From: Methanobacteriota archaeon
Lineage (GTDB): Archaea > Halobacteriota > Methanomicrobia > Methanomicrobiales > Methanospirillaceae
DNA length: 35,907 nucleotides
Assembly: GCA_029547605.1 (NCBI GenBank)
Contig: JAKPPB010000027.1
Coordinates: 1 to 35,907 of the forward strand
Direction: 5' to 3'
Shown piece by piece: positions 31,538 through 35,907 of the stretch. The notes under the pieces are model-generated. The model was not told the origin of the DNA and searched no databases. It saw only the letters and a program-made list of their open reading frames with translations. Position 1 is the first letter of the stretch. Each line of letters starts with the position of its first letter. A program made the position numbers and the translations under genes.

Positions 31538-33362
31538 TGGAATCGTCGTACCCTCCAAGGGTGTGCAGGATCTCCTTAAAACGCGGTGAACGGATGGCGA
31601 AAAGAAGCGCTCTTATCCGGGGATCTTCGCTGAATTCCCGTCGCACGGCCAGTTCGTACCGCTCACTTGCAACCGGGACAAAGGAGAGTCCGAGAGCCTT
31701 CGCTGCCGAATAGACACACATACCTGCCTCTGCTTCACCGGTTTTTACTGCAAGAGCCACCCCGATATGGGTGGTCGCTTCCCGGTCGTAACCGGGAATA
31801 TCTCCCGGGGATATGCCCCTGGAACGGAGCTCGTGATCGAGGAGCATGCGGGTTCCCGATCCCTTCTGCCGGTTGATAAAGGGAGTACCCGGAAGGTCAT
31901 CGATCGAGATGCCGCTCCGGGAAACGATCCCCTGTTCTCTCAAGGCAAGTCCAACGAGGTCGATCTCTTCGCGGGGGAGGTACTTCGCCAGGTAAGGGAC
32001 ATTGTAATCTCCATCGGGCGCCAGCAGGTGGATGGTGGCTGCATGACAATCGTTTCGCTTCAGTGCGATAATTCCGCCCATGCTGCCGACGTGAATGGAA
32101 TGGATCTCAACATGGTCTTTCTTTGCCAGTTCCGCGAGGTGGTCGAGCACCGGGTCGTGGCTGCCTGTGATAAGGACGGCCTCTTCTGCTTCTGCAGGGC
32201 TGACTGTCAGGCTGGCCGGGACAACTTCGCCTGCCTCATACCCTTCAAGTGAGGAGATGACCTGCAGGTACGCATTGGAACGGACTGCACTCATCTGTAC
32301 TCCGGAGCCCCGTGAGAGGGGTGTCGCCACCCACGAAGACCCGATGCGCCCTGCGGCGAGGAGAACGAACTCGTCGCTCCCGGCATCGGAGTGGAGGGTC
32401 GCGGTGAGCCTGGCAGGAATGATGGCAGGTTCCGGAACGGGGATCCCTGAAAGGCGGACGAGGGGCGTGACAATCTCCCGGAGCACTGTCAGCGCTGAGA
32501 TCGGGTATCCAGGCATGCCAATCACTGGTTTGCCCAGAATCCTTCCAATGATAACCGGTTTTCCCGGCTTGATTGCAACCCCGTGGACAAGTACCTCTCC
32601 AAGGCTGGCAATCGCATCTGCGGTGTAGTCCCTTGTGCCGGCAGACGATCCTGCCGAGACAATCACCAGGTCGTTCTCTTCCGCTGCACGCAACATTGCA
32701 TTCCGGATCTTTTCGGGATCGTCAGGTGTGAGGGGGTAACGCGTGCACCTCCCACCGAGGCTGGAGAGCCAGGCCGCTGCCATCCGGGTATTGCTCTCGA
32801 CCACCTGTCCGGGACCGGGCCTCGTGCCTGGCGGAACGAGCTCGCTCCCGGTGGGGATGAGCCCTGCCCTGAATCCCAGGACCTCAATTGAAACAATGCC
32901 GTATGCAGCAAGGGCACCGATGTCAGAGGGCCTGATGCGGTGGTGGGAGGGAACGACCATCTCAGACTCGGCGATGTCCTCTCCTGCCGGCCGCACGTGC
33001 TGCCATGGACTTGCGGGTCTCCTGATCGTGAACGTGGTCCCTTCAACCCAGACGTCCTCTATCATGATTACCGCGTCGTATCCGGGAGGCACCACGTTCC
33101 CGGTATTGACGCGAATTGCTGCCGTAAGCGTGACCGGGGACTGCTCGCTTGCACCGATTGTGTCAACACTCCGGACAGCGATTCCGTCCATCGCGGCAAG
33201 GTGCACCTCAGGCACCGAGTAGGTGGCAAATACTGGCCGTGCCGTGATTCGTCCTGCCGAGTTCTCCAGGGGAATCGCATCAGTGGATAGGGGGATGGGA
33301 ACTCTTTGAAGAACTGCGAGGGCCTGTTCGAGTGAGACGACAGAGAGGTAGCGCTTCACCAC
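31509..33362 (-). CDS. MoeA with C-terminal periplasmic-binding-like domain
   Basis: A 617-residue fusion of a molybdopterin molybdotransferase (about 1-390) and a periplasmic-binding-protein-like domain (about 395-610). MoeA inserts molybdate or tungstate into adenylylated molybdopterin. Its motifs are AAMDGIAV (56-63), SAGSSAGTRD (236-245) and GMPGYPISA (282-290). The C-terminal domain resembles the ligand-binding part of PBP/LysR-type proteins and may sense or deliver the oxyanion. The start is a GTG overlapping the preceding moeA stop; a second GTG three bases on would give a GTGA overlap. The enzyme would serve the Mo/W-containing formate and formylmethanofuran dehydrogenases. Which metal each MoeA handles cannot be told. 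Confidence 0.9.
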   Translation of the reverse strand: MVKRYLSVVSLEQALAVLQRVPIPLSTDAIPLENSAGRITARPVFATYSVPEVHLAAMDGIAVRSVDTIGASEQSPVTLTAAIRVNTGNVVPPGYDAVIMIEDVWVEGTTFTIRRPASPWQHVRPAGEDIAESEMVVPSHHRIRPSDIGALAAYGIVSIEVLGFRAGLIPTGSELVPPGTRPGPGQVVESNTRMAAAWLSSLGGRCTRYPLTPDDPEKIRNAMLRAAEENDLVIVSAGSSAGTRDYTADAIASLGEVLVHGVAIKPGKPVIIGRILGKPVIGMPGYPISALTVLREIVTPLVRLSGIPVPEPAIIPARLTATLHSDAGSDEFVLLAAGRIGSSWVATPLSRGSGVQMSAVRSNAYLQVISSLEGYEAGEVVPASLTVSPAEAEEAVLITGSHDPVLDHLAELAKKDHVEIHSIHVGSMGGIIALKRNDCHAATIHLLAPDGDYNVPYLAKYLPREEIDLVGLALREQGIVSRSGISIDDLPGTPFINRQKGSGTRMLLDHELRSRGISPGDIPGYDREATTHIGVALAVKTGEAEAGMCVYSAAKALGLSFVPVASERYELAVRREFSEDPRIRALLFAIRSPRFKEILHTLGGYDDSITGVLRRVP

Positions 33363-34561
33363 ATGATCACCTCGATGGTCTCACCCTCCTCAAGTCCCTC
33401 CCTTCCGGCAGGGATGCGGATGAGCCCGTCGCTCTGGACGAGCGTGTTCAAAAGACCGGATTTTCCAAAGAGAGGATATGCGCGATCGCCCTCCAGCCTG
33501 ACCCTGACGTAATCCTCCCGTCCACGGACAGATGGGATATTCTGCGCGAGTTGCGCACTCCGCGTACATGCCGGCCTCATCACTTCTCCTGCCATAGCGG
33601 CGAGGAGCGGTCTCCCGATCCTGTCAAGCACTACCAGTGCAGATGCGGGGTGGCCGGGGAGGCCGAGCACCGGTTTTCCCCGGCACTTCCCTATGATCGT
33701 GGGCTTCCCTGGTGCAATCGCTACGCCATGAACGAGGACTTCTCCCAGATCCCCGATAATGTCTGCACACAGATCGCGGTCGTCCTTAGAGCTTCCCCCT
33801 GATAGGATGACCGCGTCATTTTGCGAGAGGGCCCTCTCAAGTGCTCTTTGCAGTGATTGCCGGTCATCGGGGATCACTCCATAGAGTGTGGCGCAGCAGC
33901 CAGAACGCTGCAGGTATGCCCCGATCATCGCACTATTGCTGTCCCTGATCTGGCTACCCGTCGGGATTTCCCGGACCGGGATGAGTTCATTTCCCGTGGA
34001 GATCACGCCAATGGAGGGGCGGGTGCAGACTGGCACGGTGTGGCAGCCCACGGCTGCAAGCACCCCGATTTCTGGCGGCGTGAGACGTCGGCCTCCAGGA
34101 AGAACCATCATGTCGCGGGCGAAGTCCTCTCCCTTCCTGATCAGATTCTCCCCGGGAGCGACAGGCCGTTTCACCAGCACCTGGTCGTCGATTCTCTCGC
34201 AATGCTCGATCATCACCACTGCATCAGCCCCATCAGGAAGTTCTCCTCCAGTGGGAATGTATGCGCATTCACCTGTCTTGAGTGAGAGAACCGGCGCCTG
34301 CCCCATCCTCACTGTCCCCAAAAGCGTGAGCATGGATGGGATCGTCTCGCCAGCACCGATCGTATCTGATGCCCTGACCGCATACCCGTCGACTATGGAC
34401 CTGTTAAAACCCGGGATATCAACATCGGCAGTAATGGCCTCTGCAAGTACTCTTCCTGCTGCATCTTCGAGCGGTATCTCCTCTCTCCCCGGGTGAGGCG
34501 CTATAGAAGTTGCAGCATGTATCGCCTCTTCGACCGGGATCGTCCGTAAGAAAATGCTCAT
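33356..34561 (-). CDS. moeA: Molybdopterin molybdotransferase MoeA
   Basis: A 401-residue stand-alone MoeA of the usual length. Motifs: SIVDGYAV near 55, PTGGELPDGADAVVMIE near 105-120, STGNELIPV, DSNS, SGGSSKDDRD and GLPGHPASA, corresponding to the molybdopterin- and metal-binding sites. The start at 34559-34561 forms an ATGA overlap with the stop of the small upstream gene; an upstream extension of 38 residues lies in the shadow of that gene. It sits between the 58-aa protein and the MoeA-PBP fusion in one operon, the paired arrangement common in methanogens that use both molybdenum and tungsten. Confidence 0.93.
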   Translation of the reverse strand: MSIFLRTIPVEEAIHAATSIAPHPGREEIPLEDAAGRVLAEAITADVDIPGFNRSIVDGYAVRASDTIGAGETIPSMLTLLGTVRMGQAPVLSLKTGECAYIPTGGELPDGADAVVMIEHCERIDDQVLVKRPVAPGENLIRKGEDFARDMMVLPGGRRLTPPEIGVLAAVGCHTVPVCTRPSIGVISTGNELIPVREIPTGSQIRDSNSAMIGAYLQRSGCCATLYGVIPDDRQSLQRALERALSQNDAVILSGGSSKDDRDLCADIIGDLGEVLVHGVAIAPGKPTIIGKCRGKPVLGLPGHPASALVVLDRIGRPLLAAMAGEVMRPACTRSAQLAQNIPSVRGREDYVRVRLEGDRAYPLFGKSGLLNTLVQSDGLIRIPAGREGLEEGETIEVIMW

Positions 34562-34734
34562 TTGAAGCAGCCGAGCTGGCAGGCCCTGATCTTTACCCCG
34601 TGCGCATTGCAGTACCTGGCAATGTCCATCTTGGAAATCCCATATTTTTCGGAGATGGCAAACGCCTGCGGGCACTTAATATCATTCACGATGCGTTCTG
34701 CTTCGAAAGCTTGGCGGATCTTCTCTTCGTCCAT
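34558..34734 (-). CDS. 58-aa HTH-like cysteine protein leading the moeA operon
   Basis: A tiny protein whose stop overlaps the moeA start (ATGA), which strongly supports it. The middle (about 22-48) has a helix-turn-helix look: PQAFAISEKYGISKMDIARY followed by AHGVKI. Cysteines are at 21, 42, 52 and 56, and the C-terminus ends CQLGCFK. I recall similar short modules ending in CQLGCF attached to molybdenum-related proteins, but cannot name a family. A TATA-like box about 27 nt before the ATG at 34732-34734 suggests a leaderless mRNA; a TTG two codons earlier is an alternative start. It could be a metal- or redox-responsive regulator, or a small partner of MoeA. Confidence 0.7.
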   Translation of the reverse strand: MDEEKIRQAFEAERIVNDIKCPQAFAISEKYGISKMDIARYCNAHGVKIRACQLGCFK

Positions 34735-34754
34735 ACCCAATGATATGGGTGGTG

Positions 34755-34767
34755 AGAATATTAAATG
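34755..34767 (-). promoter_or_regulatory. TATA box of the moeA operon
   Basis: ATTTAATATTCTC on the minus strand, centred about 27 nt before the ATG of the 58-aa gene, is well placed for a leaderless transcript. Confidence 0.5.
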
Positions 34768-34878
34768 AGTTGACTTCTCCCCGGTTGTTAAGCTGGCAGA
34801 ATGGATTCAGGAAGGATGTGGTCTCCAGAATATGTGTGAATTGAGTGTTCGTTCAGCAGAAAAGAGAAAGAGAGAAAG

Positions 34879-35571
34879 TTATTCCTTCCTTGCCAGTGCA
34901 AGAAACCCAACTGCTGCAAGGGCAGAGAGTACAATACCTGCAGGAACAGGGGACTTGGTGGGTGTCGGGGTGGGTGCAGAGTTCAGCGTGGCATACAGAT
35001 CGACAGTCTGCCCCTTGGCGGGGTAACTGGTAATCGGCGCCGTGTAGGGGAGGTATCCATCCATGCTGACGGTATACGTACTGTACGGAGTACCGGTGGT
35101 GTATACCTGTATTGTGAGGATACCGTTCGTAATGACGCCCTGGTAGGTGTTGTCGAACATCACGCTGGCGCCGTTTACGTTGCTGTGGACGGTGTACCAC
35201 CCGATGTCCCCGCCAATCACGGGGGGCTGTGTCGGCTGCGTGGGGTTGAGCGTTGCATACAAGTCGAAAGTCTCCCCTTTTCCAGGGACCCCGTCGATGG
35301 AGTCAGTGAAGGTGGAATAGCCTTCTTTCTGGACAGAGTATGTGCGGTAGGGGGTCCCAGTGGTATAGGCCTCGACATAAAGGATACCTCCCTGGATGTC
35401 CCCCTTGTAATCGCCGTCGAAGAAGACGCTCGCGCCGTCCACGTTGCAGTGCACGGCATACCATGCACGGTCGCCGCCGATTGGTGCCTGGGCACCCGCG
35501 GGAAGGATAGCAAAGCAGCACCCGGCGACCATGAGTAACATGAGAACTTTTTGAGATATGTTCATCGGCAT
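34879..35571 (-). CDS. Surface protein with two PEGA repeats
   Basis: A roughly 230-residue exported protein. A signal peptide (about 1-28, cleaved near AGAQA) is followed by two PEGA-type beta domains of about 78 residues, each starting WY-x-VH-x-NV-x-GASV-x-FD and ending in DLYATLN. A Thr/Pro-rich linker (APTPTPTKSP) then leads to a C-terminal hydrophobic segment and a short basic tail (ARKE), the layout of archaeal cell-surface proteins anchored at the C-terminus, possibly processed by an archaeosortase. The ATG at 35569-35571 and a GTG just before it are both possible starts. A pyrimidine-rich run (34857-34878) after the stop may terminate transcription. Confidence 0.82.
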   Translation of the reverse strand: MPMNISQKVLMLLMVAGCCFAILPAGAQAPIGGDRAWYAVHCNVDGASVFFDGDYKGDIQGGILYVEAYTTGTPYRTYSVQKEGYSTFTDSIDGVPGKGETFDLYATLNPTQPTQPPVIGGDIGWYTVHSNVNGASVMFDNTYQGVITNGILTIQVYTTGTPYSTYTVSMDGYLPYTAPITSYPAKGQTVDLYATLNSAPTPTPTKSPVPAGIVLSALAAVGFLALARKE

Positions 35572-35700
35572 CACTTTTCTTATCCCAGCGTATGATTCGG
35601 TCTGTTCATTTAAAATGGATCCGACAGGGCAGCAGGTGGGAGGACACGATTCTATTCCCAGGCAATTTCAGGGGTCTGGGGAGCCGGTTCAGAAAAACAG

Positions 35701-35729
35701 GAAAAAAATAAAGATCACGTCACCGTGAT
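35701..35729 (-). terminator. Hairpin and T-tract ending the PKD gene
   Basis: ATCACG and CGTGAT (35714-35719 and 35724-35729) form a 6-bp stem with a 4-nt loop over the stop codon, followed on the minus strand by TCTTTATTTTTTT. This resembles a bacterial-style intrinsic terminator. Confidence 0.55.
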
Positions 35730-35907
35730 GTAATCTCCCTTTTCTATAGTCTCCGTCGCAAGTCTCCTGTCAGGGCCGATAGTCCACACGGTCAGCTTCA
35801 CCGTGTAGCTTCCCGGTCTCCGGTACGTATGAGTGGGGTTCTGCTGCGTCGACATGAAACCGTCGCCAAAACTGTACTTCCAGAGGATCGGGGTCCCTGT
35901 CGAAGTC
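35715..35907 (-). CDS. PKD-domain protein, C-terminal end (partial)
   Basis: The last 63 or so codons of a gene entering from the right edge, ending in TGA at 35715-35717. The peptide carries the PKD signature: YSFGDGFMSTQQNPTHTY, then PGSYTVKLTVW. PKD domains are extracellular beta-sandwich modules of archaeal surface-layer proteins. No C-terminal membrane anchor follows, so this protein is either secreted or anchored through its N-terminal part. The gene is followed on the same strand by the PEGA protein gene after about 140 nt and a probable terminator. Confidence 0.85.
   Translation of the reverse strand, partial: TSTGTPILWKYSFGDGFMSTQQNPTHTYRRPGSYTVKLTVWTIGPDRRLATETIEKGDYITVT

Noticed and set aside
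1-35907. CRISPR array or prophage
   Set aside because: No regularly spaced direct repeats, integrase, capsid or terminase-like genes were seen.

Overview
The window comes from a hydrogenotrophic, formate-using methanogenic archaeon, most likely of the order Methanomicrobiales; the species cannot be fixed from sequence alone. The evidence is an FdhC-type formate transporter, a methanopterin-pathway pyrophosphokinase (MptE), a cobyrinate/Ni-sirohydrochlorin a,c-diamide synthase (CbiA/CfbB), archaeal family-B DNA polymerase, archaeal Thg1, a paired MoeA / MoeA-PBP locus, TATA-type promoters with several apparently leaderless genes, and surface proteins with PEGA and PKD domains. Coding density is high, with many ATGA/GTGA start-stop overlaps, except for the first ~1 kb.

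Layout. 1-1026: tail of a transposase followed by a gene-poor, more A+T-rich stretch. 1027-2455 (-): fdhC and a small membrane-anchored OB-fold protein. 2664-4308 (-): pyrD-pyrK (pyrimidine synthesis), transcribed away from mdh-polB (4371-7715, +). 7723-8053: remains of a small gene broken by several frameshifts. 8248-11929 (+): cbiA/cfbB, a coupled pair (hypothetical + two-domain polyphosphate:AMP phosphotransferase) and a tiny protein made of two four-cysteine modules. 12111-17881 (-): a membrane-bound sensor/PP2C phosphatase, a zinc-ribbon RDD membrane protein, an ABC-2 permease, and an ABC-2 permease fused to a PrsW-like intramembrane protease; the matching ATPase starts divergently (17963-18850, +). 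19000-20010 (-): exported TPR protein and tRNA-Lys(CTT). 20156-23890 (+): tight operon of RCK-DHH phosphoesterase, mptE and a COG1031-type radical SAM/HhH protein. 23868-29275: site-2 protease with CBS domains (-), PRC-barrel protein and thg1 (+), ileS (-). 29622-31537 (+): aldehyde dehydrogenase coupled to a LOG-like protein. 31509-34734 (-): molybdenum-cofactor operon (58-aa Cys/HTH-like protein, moeA, moeA-PBP). 34879-35907 (-): PEGA surface protein and the C-terminal end of a PKD protein.

Most of the window is housekeeping or methanogen core metabolism: formate uptake, F430/cobamide, methanopterin and Mo/W cofactor synthesis (the last serving formate and formylmethanofuran dehydrogenases), pyrimidines, replication and tRNA function. 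The parts most worth a second look are the ABC permease-PrsW protease fusion with its divergent ATPase, the tandem CX2CX4CX2C mini-protein, the 58-aa cysteine protein coupled to moeA, the perfect hairpin at the very start of pyrD, and the multiply frameshifted small gene after polB. I found no CRISPR array, prophage or obvious defence island.
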